A DNA stretch of 64,000 nucleotides from Bacteroidales bacterium (GTDB lineage: Bacteria; Bacteroidota; Bacteroidia; Bacteroidales; Bacteroidaceae). This document shows positions 34,628 to 41,989 of this stretch, piece after piece. The notes under the pieces were generated by a model. That model saw nothing but the letters and a program-made list of their open reading frames with translations. It was not told the origin of the DNA and searched no databases. Position 1 is the first letter of the stretch. The number at the start of each line of letters is the position of its first letter. Location: NCBI GenBank assembly GCA_015060965.1, contig SUXN01000004.1:41470-105469 (forward strand). The letters are read 5' to 3'. The position numbers and the translations under genes were made by a program.

Positions 34628-36835
34628 TTATTCGTGTACTACGCGGTCATGCAGTTCGGCAAGCTTCGCCTTGTTCCAGCGGTCGGTTGTACCTACAAGA
34701 TAACCGGTGATACGCTGCAGCTTGTCAAGGTTCTTGCTGCCGCACTTGGGACAAACCTCAAGGTCCTTGGCAGAGTTCTCATAGCCGCAGTCGAGACAAC
34801 GGTTGCGGTTGTGGTTTACTGAGCCGTAGCCGATGTTGTACTTGTCCATCATATCCACTATGCGCATGATAGCCTCGGGGTTATGTGTGGCATCGCCGTC
34901 AATCTCCACGTAGAAGATATGGCCACCACGGGTGAGGTCGTGATAAGGAGCCTCGACCTCAGCCTTGTGGCGTGCGCTGCACTTGTAGTACACAGGCACG
35001 TGGTTACTGTTGGTATAATATTCACGGTCGGTGATACCCTCGATGACACCGTACAGCTTGCGGTCACCGCGTGTGAAACGGCCCGAAAGACCCTCGGCAG
35101 GTGTTGCAAGGATACTGTAGTTGTGCTGATACTGCTCCGAGAATCCGTTTGCACGGTCACGCATATAAGTGACGATGCGCAAGCCTAACTCCTGAGCCTC
35201 TTCGCTCTCACCATGATGCTTGCCCACAAGTGCCACAAGACACTCGGCAAGACCGATGAAGCCGATACCCAATGTACCCTGGTTGATGACCGAGGCAATG
35301 GTATCGCCGGGTTTCAGCTTCTCGCAGCCGATCCAAAGGGCCGACATAAGCAACGGAAACTGCTTTGCAAAGGCTGTCTTCTGGAACTCCATGCGCTCGT
35401 GCAGCTGACGGGCAGTAATCTCGAGCAGACCGTCGAGCTTTGCAAAGAACATTGCAATACGCTGCTCCTTGTCCTTCACATCCATGCACTCAATGGCAAG
35501 GCGCACAATGTTGATTGTAGAGAAAGAGAGGTTACCGCGGCCTACAGATGTCTTGGGGCCGAAGCGGTTCTCGTACACACGGGTGCGGCAACCCATAGTA
35601 GCCACCTCGTTGAGGTAACGTTTGGGGTCATCGGCTCTCCACTCCTCGCTCTGGTTGAATGTGGCATCAAGGTTCAGGAAGTTGGGGAAAAAACGGCGTG
35701 CAGTAACCTTACAAGCGAGCTCGTAGAGGTCGTAGTTGCGGTCACCCGGCAGGTAGCTTACACCACGTTTCTTTTTCCATATCTGTATGGGGAAGATGGC
35801 TGTCTCGCCATTGCCCACGCCACGGTATGTGCTGTTCAACAGCTCACGGATGATGCAACGGCCCTCGGCAGAGGTGTCGGTACCGTAGTTGATTGAGCTG
35901 AACACCACCTGGTTTCCGCCACGTGAGTGGATAGTGTTCATGTTGTGGATGAATGCCTCCATAGCCTGGTGTACGCGTGACACGGTCCTGTTTATCGCGT
36001 GCTGCAGGATGCGCTCGTCGCCGCTGAGGAAATCGAGAGGACGTATCTCATAATCCTCGAACTCCTTGTTGTAGAGGTGTGAGTAATCGGCACCGGTGAG
36101 CTCCTCCATTGACTTGAGCTCCTCGATGAGGCTCACACGCACGTATGGTGCAAGGTAGAAGTCAAAGGCCGGGATAGCCTGGCCGCCGTGCATCTCGTTC
36201 TGGGCCGTCTCCATCGAGATACAGGCAATGACGCTGGCAGTCTCGATGCGCTTTGCAGGGCGTGACTCGCCATGGCCCGCGTTGAAGCCGTTCTGCAGGA
36301 TATTGTCAAGCGGATGCTGGCAGCAGGTAAGGCTCTTTGTCGGGTAATAGTCCTTGTCGTGAATATGCAGATAGTTGTGACGCACAGCCTCCACAACCTC
36401 CTCGCTCAAGAGGAAGTCATCAACGAACGGCTTTGTTGTCTCGCTGGCAAACTTCATCATCATACCCGCCGGAGTATCAGCGTTCATGTTCGCATTCTCA
36501 CGGGTAACGTCATTCGACTGTATGTTGATGATCTCCTGGAAGATGTCGCGTGTCTTTGCCTTACGCGCGATACGGCGCTGGTTACGGTAGGCGATGTACT
36601 TCTGGGCAACATCCTTGCGGCTACTCTTCATGAGTTCCATCTCCACCATATCCTGAATGGCCTCAACGGTCATCTGTGCATCACCTCGGAACGAGATATG
36701 GTCACTTATCTGACGTATGAGCGACATATCCTCACCCTTATCGGTGTGGAGCATAGCCTTACGAATAGCCGTAATAATCTTTTCTTCATTAAAGCCGACA
36801 ATACGTCCGTCGCGCTTTACAACTGTCTGAATCAT
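34628..36835 (-). CDS. nrdD: Anaerobic ribonucleoside-triphosphate reductase (NrdD), 735 aa
   Basis: NrdD reduces ribonucleotides to deoxyribonucleotides without oxygen. The N-terminal ATP-cone (about 1-95, VVKRDGRIVGFNEEKIITAI) provides allosteric control. The large 10-stranded barrel follows. The C-terminus has the zinc site CLDCGY...CPKCG and the glycyl-radical loop RITGYLVG. No NrdR box is evident upstream. A TATTTTTG at 36879-36886 (minus strand) is a possible -7 element but lacks a spaced TTTG. It marks the organism as able to grow anaerobically. Confidence 0.97.
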   Translation of the reverse strand: MIQTVVKRDGRIVGFNEEKIITAIRKAMLHTDKGEDMSLIRQISDHISFRGDAQMTVEAIQDMVEMELMKSSRKDVAQKYIAYRNQRRIARKAKTRDIFQEIINIQSNDVTRENANMNADTPAGMMMKFASETTKPFVDDFLLSEEVVEAVRHNYLHIHDKDYYPTKSLTCCQHPLDNILQNGFNAGHGESRPAKRIETASVIACISMETAQNEMHGGQAIPAFDFYLAPYVRVSLIEELKSMEELTGADYSHLYNKEFEDYEIRPLDFLSGDERILQHAINRTVSRVHQAMEAFIHNMNTIHSRGGNQVVFSSINYGTDTSAEGRCIIRELLNSTYRGVGNGETAIFPIQIWKKKRGVSYLPGDRNYDLYELACKVTARRFFPNFLNLDATFNQSEEWRADDPKRYLNEVATMGCRTRVYENRFGPKTSVGRGNLSFSTINIVRLAIECMDVKDKEQRIAMFFAKLDGLLEITARQLHERMEFQKTAFAKQFPLLMSALWIGCEKLKPGDTIASVINQGTLGIGFIGLAECLVALVGKHHGESEEAQELGLRIVTYMRDRANGFSEQYQHNYSILATPAEGLSGRFTRGDRKLYGVIEGITDREYYTNSNHVPVYYKCSARHKAEVEAPYHDLTRGGHIFYVEIDGDATHNPEAIMRIVDMMDKYNIGYGSVNHNRNRCLDCGYENSAKDLEVCPKCGSKNLDKLQRITGYLVGTTDRWNKAKLAELHDRVVHE

Positions 36836-37089
36836 ATATATTATTGAATTTTTATTTCCGGAGCTCGAAAACGGTAGGCAAAAATAAACATTATAAGCAA
36901 ATTTCCATATTAAAAGATAAAAAAGATATCAACAACCGACGCTTTTAACACAAGAAAAAAACGACTACTGCAAACTGTTAAAAATATTAAAATTTAAACA
37001 TCATTACTTGCCTTTATAATTCTTTTTGCTACATTGCAAAACAATAGTGTGACTACACCCCAATTATTAACCCACCAACCACTTGCAGT

Positions 37090-37263
37090 ATGATTGTATG
37101 GATTATAATAATAGGAGTTATGGTATTGGCTTTCATTTTAAAAGCCGCAGTAAAGTTGCGTCGCAGAAAGGCCTCGAGCAACTATCACCCCAACATCAAC
37201 ACCCGCAAGAAACGGTTCAGGTTCGTGAACAGGTTCCGTCACCTTGAAGGACTCGGCGACTGA
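37090..37263 (+). CDS. Small membrane protein, 57 aa
   Basis: ATG at 37090 to TGA at 37261 gives one N-terminal membrane helix (IVWIIIIGVMVLAFIL) followed by a strongly basic tail (KLRRRK, RKKRFRFVNRFRHLEG). Codon choice is like that of its neighbours. The layout predicts N-out/C-in insertion with the basic tail in the cytoplasm. I do not recognise a family. It lies alone between divergently read nrdD and the MITE before fabK. No promoter match was found. It is supported by composition and an open frame only. Confidence 0.5.
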   Translation: MIVWIIIIGVMVLAFILKAAVKLRRRKASSNYHPNINTRKKRFRFVNRFRHLEGLGD

Positions 37264-37441
37264 ACACTGCGGGGAGAGACGCCCTCCGGCTCAATTGTTC
37301 ATTATTTCCACAAAAGAGTGCCCGTTTTACCCACAAATCGGCACTTTAGCCCCATGTTCAGTTAAACTATATTAACATATTTCCTGTTGGCAAGTTAATT
37401 ATGTAAATTTGCAACGTTTTAAAAACTGATGTATCACATAA

Positions 37442-37632
37442 GAAGCTGTTTAAATTTATATCGTTTAGTTTTTTATAGGTCAAAAATAGAATGTTTTGTT
37501 ATTTTTTGAGGGCGCGTAGCGGACTACGTAACCGAGAAAAAAGAAGAAAACAGGCATTTTTGAACATAAAAGACAACGAAATAGCGGCTTCCAATATAAG
37601 AATAACTTTTTTTTAGAAATTTAAACAGCTTC
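37442..37632 (+). mobile_element. MITE-like element, copy 3 (191 bp)
   Basis: It has the same 16-bp ends as copies 1 and 2 and TAA at 37439-37441 and 37633-37635. The core reads GGCGCGTAGCGGACTACGTAAC: two paired changes (A to G and T to C) keep the stem, a sign of selection or past function for the palindrome. It ends 13 bp before the fabK ATG, so the fabK promoter must lie inside or upstream of it. Confidence 0.8.
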
Positions 37633-37645
37633 TAATATTATAATT

Positions 37646-38590
37646 ATGATCAAAAGTAGAGTATGCGAGATTCTCGGGATTGAATATCCGATATTTCAAG
37701 GCGGAATGGCCTGGGTAGCCGATGCGGAACTTGCCGCAGCAGTATCTAATGCCGGCGGATTGGGCCTTATATCGGCCATCAATGCAGGAACAGAGGCCGT
37801 AAGGAACGAAATCCGCAAGTGCAAGACCCTTACCGACAAGCCTTTCGGTGTAAACATCATGCTCCAGGCTCCCAATGCAGCGGAGATTGCCGAGATGATT
37901 GTTGAAGAGGGTGTAAAGATTGTCACAACAGGTGCCGGTTCACCAGCAAAATACCTGCCCATGTGGAAGGAGAACGGGATAAAGGTCGTTCCTGTCATCG
38001 CATGCGTTGCCCATGCCATCAAGATGCAGGCTGCAGGTGTTGACGCAATTGTTGCCGAGGGGGCAGAGTCAGGCGGTCACGTGGGCGAGCTGCACACAAT
38101 GCCGCTGATACCACAGATTGTTGACGCCGTGGACATTCCTGTGATTGCAGCCGGCGGTATATGCGACGGCCGCGGTGCAGCAGCAGCGTTCATGCTCGGC
38201 GCCGAGGGCGTACAGGTGGGAACACGTTTCCTCTCTGCAACAGAGTGCAACGTGCACGAGAGCTATAAGGAGAAAATCCTCAAGGCAACCGACATATCTA
38301 CAATAGTTACCGGCAAGACATTGGGCCACCCCGTACGTTCGCTCAAGACACCGTTCTCAAGAACATTCGCAAAGATGGAGAGCGACCCCAATGTAACACC
38401 CGAGGAGGTTCTTGCATTCGGTGGCGGTGCGCTCCGCAAGGCAGTGCAGGAGGGTGACATCGACGGCAGTTACATGGCAGGCGAGTGCGCAGGCATGGTA
38501 AAGCAGATAGAACCTGCTGCAGCAATCATTGAGGACATCATCCTTGGTGCCGAAAAGGTCATGAAGGAAAGAATGGGAATGTTGTGCTGA
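37646..38590 (+). CDS. fabK: FabK-type enoyl-ACP reductase II (FMN-dependent), 314 aa
   Basis: This TIM-barrel flavoprotein of the nitronate-monooxygenase superfamily catalyses the last reduction of fatty-acid elongation. Signatures are YPIFQGGMAWVADAELAAAV at the N-terminus, GVNIMLQ, EGAESGGHVGE (family His motif), PVIAAGGICDGRG (phosphate-binding loop) and GAEGVQVGTRFL. FabK is favoured over nitronate monooxygenase by overall similarity to Bacteroidota FabK; the distinction needs a tree. A MITE abuts its start and a strong bidirectional terminator follows. Confidence 0.88.
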   Translation: MIKSRVCEILGIEYPIFQGGMAWVADAELAAAVSNAGGLGLISAINAGTEAVRNEIRKCKTLTDKPFGVNIMLQAPNAAEIAEMIVEEGVKIVTTGAGSPAKYLPMWKENGIKVVPVIACVAHAIKMQAAGVDAIVAEGAESGGHVGELHTMPLIPQIVDAVDIPVIAAGGICDGRGAAAAFMLGAEGVQVGTRFLSATECNVHESYKEKILKATDISTIVTGKTLGHPVRSLKTPFSRTFAKMESDPNVTPEEVLAFGGGALRKAVQEGDIDGSYMAGECAGMVKQIEPAAAIIEDIILGAEKVMKERMGMLC

Positions 38591-38642
38591 CAAGCGGCAT
38601 ACATTGACATAAGGAATAAATGGAGGGCAAACCCCGAAAGCC

Positions 38643-38706
38643 CTTTTTAACAGAACAATCCCCGTTAGAGCATCTTTTCTAACGGGGATTGCCTTATCAG
38701 CTATTG
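38643..38706. repeat. 64-bp direct repeat, left copy (island boundary)
   Basis: Identical over all 64 bp to 41926-41989. It holds the terminator with 13-bp arms and the last codons and stop of a pepP-like frame. The two copies bracket about 3.2 kb of foreign-looking DNA. Confidence 0.8.
38657..38690. terminator. Bidirectional terminator downstream of fabK
   Basis: Perfect 13-bp arms AATCCCCGTTAGA and TCTAACGGGGATT enclose an 8-nt loop. It is identical to the pepP terminator at 41940-41973. A short T/A-rich flank supports fabK termination. Confidence 0.75.
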
Positions 38707-38765
38707 TGTTCCGCTTCAATCTCCTCGGGAGACATAGGCCTATGCTCGCCGAGTCTGCACGCTGC
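38697..38765 (-). pseudogene. Relic of a pepP C-terminus (about 22 codons)
   Basis: Read on the minus strand, the last codons give RLGEHRPMSPEEIEAEHNS then TGA. The intact pepP at 41980 ends RLGKYKPMSPEEIEEVRNS. The match stops at about 38765, just inside the island, and an in-frame TAA lies at 38769-38771. The relic has diverged in sequence while the adjoining 64 bp are identical, which suggests it came from a different pepP allele rather than from local duplication. Confidence 0.7.
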
Positions 38766-38823
38766 GTTTTAAATCCCTTTGTAGGGAGATCTGAGTCACA
38801 GAAAGTCTTCAAATACATCCTGA

Positions 38824-39621
38824 TTATTTTTGAGTTTGACGAAGTAAATACCATACTGATGTAGTATAGAAGTTGCGTAGATATGGAATACTGGCAAAGA
38901 AAGTCCATTGACGGCGAGGACTTATGTGAAACTTTTGTTTGTAGTGTGGGTTGATGAGCCAAAGGGTGCTCTTGCAAATGTTATAACCGACCTCGGAAAC
39001 TAATTGCTCAAAGCCCTCTACAGTCATCCGCGAGACTCGTATGCTCATCAATTCGCCAATTTTACTTGTCGTGGCTCCGCTTGTCTTCAACAGGACTTTG
39101 TAGAGCGGCTTTGGCAGCAGATGAATGAAAGGAAGTTTGGAGGCCGGACCAACGCTTATTTGCTGATGACCGCCAAATGGGTTTTGCCAGGCAGGAAAAC
39201 CAAAGAAAGCGATGCCATCTTGTTTGAAGAAGTGTTTGATGTGAAGAAGAAAATCTCGTTTGTTGGATGGTTCAATGTGCTCTATCACATCATGAACAAG
39301 TATGAGGTCGTAGCGTTCATCCTCCGTCTTAGGCTCTTCTGTAAGGAGAAAATCTTGACAAATAAACGTGCCTTGCTGATGGCATTCTGTGAAGAAAGTC
39401 TGTGCTTCAATGATTCGACTTTGACAGATGTCTATTCCAGTCACTTGACAACCCTTTTCTGCGAAGGGAAGCAGATTGCCGCCCTCGCCACAGCCAATTT
39501 CCAACACACGGGTGTCTGGCGTTAGCTTGATATATGTATTTAGATATTCCATGTAGAATGTCCGGGCTGTGTTTGCCAATTCGCAGAAGTATTGTCTACG
39601 GTTCAAATGTCGCTGCTGCAT
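38824..39621 (-). CDS. Class I SAM-dependent methyltransferase, 265 aa
   Basis: Motif I is VLEIGCGEGGNLLPFAEKG (about residues 41-59). Motif II ends with the acidic VTGIDICQSRI, and the post-motif region is LILVHDVIEHI. This is the UbiE/UbiG-like methyltransferase 11/25 fold, with a C-terminal extension that could bind the acceptor. The start at 39621 fits family N-termini. A longer start at 39705 overlaps the sigma-barrel stop as ATGGTAA and might be used by translational coupling. The substrate is unknown. It is more AT-rich than flanking genes and lies within the pepP island. Confidence 0.8.
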   Translation of the reverse strand: MQQRHLNRRQYFCELANTARTFYMEYLNTYIKLTPDTRVLEIGCGEGGNLLPFAEKGCQVTGIDICQSRIIEAQTFFTECHQQGTFICQDFLLTEEPKTEDERYDLILVHDVIEHIEPSNKRDFLLHIKHFFKQDGIAFFGFPAWQNPFGGHQQISVGPASKLPFIHLLPKPLYKVLLKTSGATTSKIGELMSIRVSRMTVEGFEQLVSEVGYNICKSTLWLINPHYKQKFHISPRRQWTFFASIPYLRNFYTTSVWYLLRQTQK

Positions 39622-39698
39622 CGTATTTTCTTGTTTTGGTTTTCTATAGGGATAGATACCACAAGCGGGGAAAAGACTGCATGATTTCGGAAGGTAAA

Positions 39699-41384
39699 TT
39701 ACCATGTGATGCGGATTCCTATTGGCAAGGAGAATGTGAATGGGTGTTCTGTGCGGTAGGTCTCGATGTTGCTGTCCGTCGGGATGTAGTATTGCAGACT
39801 TGGCTCTGCAAAGAAGCCAATGTTAGGCATAAGGATATATTGTAAGCCAAGACCAGCACCTATCGACCACTGCAACGGAGCATGAAAAATGGACTTCTCT
39901 TCCAGTTCTTTCATTCCATTAACTAAATAGCTTTTACTGAGTTGAGCATTAACAGGTATCTCCAACTTCGCGCCAAGACTTCCGTATAGGTTCCAACTTC
40001 TTACATTAATTATATTATAAGTACCCTTCAGAGGTATGCCAAGGTAATGGATAGCCTGCTCCTCACGGATGGCGTTCCCATCTGTGCCTATCTCGGATTC
40101 TGACTTTAGACGGCTATAACTCAATCCTGTCTCTAAACCAAAGTGGTTATTCAGTTTGTACTTCAATGCCAACGAGAAGGTGATGGGCATATAGTGATGA
40201 GTCGTGCGTTCTATCTTGTCCGCATCGGGCCGTGCTGCGTTGTTTTGGGCTATCTTCAGCAAGATTTGGTACGTCTTATAGTCGATGTCAAGGGTTCCGC
40301 TCTGTAATGCCTCGGCATAGTCGTTCCATTTGTCGAAGAAGCGGATAGGTGGAACTTCGCTTGTTTCATCCGTCATCTCCGTTTCTGTGAAAATAAATGG
40401 ACGGTTAGCATTCTGTTCACCCATACTACCTATGTATGCTAGATCTACAGACCACTTCTGCCTATCCTTAATCTCTGTGGACTTTTCCGGAAACAGGTCT
40501 GCTATATTTAGATCTTTGTCTGGGCGCAAGTCGGGCAGTGACTTGTTGTTGTGTAAGATGGTCGTCGTGTCGGTACTCTCTTTTTCTTCGTCAGTATAAT
40601 GGAGCGTATCAGCAGAAGCAAGACTATCTACAGGAACATCTTTGACAGGAGCAAAGGCTATTTGCTGTATAGCAATCGTTGGAATTGCTGGAGTTCTTTG
40701 CTCGATTGTCGGACTTCCTTCATCATCATGCTTTGTATCAGGCATAGTCTGTTCTTGTTTTGTTACTATAGGTTGCGGCACGTCAGTGGCCTTTCTCGTT
40801 TTGTAAAGATATATGGCCAAAGGCAACAGAAGTGGCATGAGCCACAACAGCCAATACTTTGCAAGTGTCTTCTGCAACATTTTCTTTGCCCTTGACAGTT
40901 GTGACGATGAAGAATGGGCAGCAATTCCAAGGATTTCGGCGATTTCCTTATGCGACATTCCTTGAATGACTGCCAACTTGAACACCTGTCCATAGCCGTT
41001 GGGCAGCGCATCTACAGCCGTCATCAGTTCTTCCATAGTTGGTAACGGCTTGTCATCTGTTGGAATAGATTCTTGTGGAAGTTCTTCTTCTGAGAGAGTG
41101 GAAAGCGAAAGCATTGCGGGATCGTGATGCCGCTGCATATAGCGTCGGGCAACATTGGTTGTAATACTTGTCAGCCATGCCTCAAAACGTTGTGGATTAT
41201 GCAGTTGGTCCATCTTGGCAAAGGCCAGCAGAAATGCATCATGTGCTAATTCCTCCGCTACTTGACGATTGCCCACGATGCGTTGGCATATCCCCGTCAT
41301 ACGTCGGTGATACGCCCTATATAGGCTTCCAAGAGCAATCTCATCGCCCTGTCGCCCTTGCTCTATGAGTTGTTCTATGTCCAT
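39699..41384 (-). CDS. ECF sigma factor fused to a transmembrane helix and outer-membrane beta-barrel, 561 aa
   Basis: Residues 1-85 are sigma region 2 (EQLIEQGRQGDE, AEELAHDAFLLAFAKM, FEAWLTSITTNVARRYM). Residues about 118-172 are sigma region 4 with a helix-turn-helix (MSHKEIAEILGIAAHSSSSQ, LSRAKKML). Residues 177-194 form one membrane helix (YWLLWLMPLLLPLAIYLY). Residues 195-308 are a Pro/Thr/Asp/Glu-rich, probably disordered linker. Residues about 309-561 are an outer-membrane beta-barrel of alternating aromatic strands (HFGLETGLSYSRL, WNLYGSLGAKLEI, APLQWSIGAGLGLQYI) ending in the terminal aromatic ITW used for barrel insertion. The frame is continuous. The start at 41384 suits region 2; an ATG at 41438 adds 18 residues that do not look sigma-like. 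Direct sigma-barrel fusion implies a transcription factor tethered across both membranes. Release would need proteolysis or a changed tether state (inference). It overlaps the downstream methyltransferase frame. Confidence 0.85.
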   Translation of the reverse strand: MDIEQLIEQGRQGDEIALGSLYRAYHRRMTGICQRIVGNRQVAEELAHDAFLLAFAKMDQLHNPQRFEAWLTSITTNVARRYMQRHHDPAMLSLSTLSEEELPQESIPTDDKPLPTMEELMTAVDALPNGYGQVFKLAVIQGMSHKEIAEILGIAAHSSSSQLSRAKKMLQKTLAKYWLLWLMPLLLPLAIYLYKTRKATDVPQPIVTKQEQTMPDTKHDDEGSPTIEQRTPAIPTIAIQQIAFAPVKDVPVDSLASADTLHYTDEEKESTDTTTILHNNKSLPDLRPDKDLNIADLFPEKSTEIKDRQKWSVDLAYIGSMGEQNANRPFIFTETEMTDETSEVPPIRFFDKWNDYAEALQSGTLDIDYKTYQILLKIAQNNAARPDADKIERTTHHYMPITFSLALKYKLNNHFGLETGLSYSRLKSESEIGTDGNAIREEQAIHYLGIPLKGTYNIINVRSWNLYGSLGAKLEIPVNAQLSKSYLVNGMKELEEKSIFHAPLQWSIGAGLGLQYILMPNIGFFAEPSLQYYIPTDSNIETYRTEHPFTFSLPIGIRITW

Positions 41385-41413
41385 TGAAAAGACTCTGCTT
41401 CTACTGACATAGA

Positions 41414-41453
41414 TGCAACTTTCCCAAAAAGACTGCATGGTAATTGCAACTTT
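41414..41453 (-). promoter_or_regulatory. Direct repeat upstream of the sigma-barrel gene
   Basis: AAAGTTGCA (minus strand) occurs at 41414-41422 and again at 41445-41453, 31 bp apart (about three helical turns), within 70 bp of the start. It may be an operator or an autoregulatory ECF promoter element. No housekeeping promoter match is visible. Confidence 0.3.
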
Positions 41454-41470
41454 TTTACCTAATGGGCATA

Positions 41471-41830
41471 CTACAAGAATCTATACATGCAAAATGGTAG
41501 ATTCTTGTTGATGACGGCGAGGAAATGCCAACGTTCAGTAACGTATGCTTTAGTTTTTTCTTGCGAATAGCAGAAATAATTTGGTTGGCAACTTTATCAA
41601 CGGGCATCACCCAAAACAGACCTTCGCCTTTTGCCATAGCCGTATCAACGAGACCAGGACGAATATCAGTAACTATTATCCGACCACCACTATTGAAAGC
41701 TTTTTACGTAAAGCTTCCATATAGTTGATTTGATAAGCTTTTGTCGCACTATAGGCAGGTGCCATAGGTTCCTCGCGTAGTCCGCCAGCCGCGAGTTGTA
41801 ATATTGACGGTGCCGGTGTTTTTGGAGTTA
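41471..41830 (-). pseudogene. Remnant of a short-chain dehydrogenase/reductase gene
   Basis: On the minus strand the C-terminal half of an SDR can be read across at least two frameshifts. LAAGGLREEPMAPAYSATKA holds the YxxxK active site (YSATK) and is followed by YQINYMEAL. After a frame change come VTDIRPGLVDTAMA and MPVDKVANQIISAIRKKKL. After a second change come AYVTERWHFLAVINKN and a TAG at 41471. The N-terminal Rossmann half is missing. It lies between the sigma-barrel gene and the right island boundary, and indicates that the island is decaying. Confidence 0.75.
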
Positions 41831-41925
41831 CTTCTGCTGGAAAGTTCTATAGAAAGCTCAATGGTGAAATAGTGTGGAGAATTAAAACAATACATAAAGT
41901 AAACTTTCACGCTCTTGCACATCAA

Positions 41926-41989
41926 CTTTTTAACAGAACAATCCCCGTTAGAGCATCTTTTCTAACGGGGATTGCCTTATCAGCTATTG
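41926..41989. repeat. 64-bp direct repeat, right copy (island boundary)
   Basis: Identical to 38643-38706. This copy is the native 3' end of intact pepP and includes the terminator at 41940-41973 with 13-bp arms and 8-nt loop, plus the TGA stop at 41980-41982. Confidence 0.8.
41940..41973 (-). terminator. pepP terminator
   Basis: Arms AATCCCCGTTAGA and TCTAACGGGGATT (13 bp, perfect), 8-nt loop, followed on the minus strand by GTTCTGTTAAAAA. It begins 6 bp beyond the pepP stop. Confidence 0.75.
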
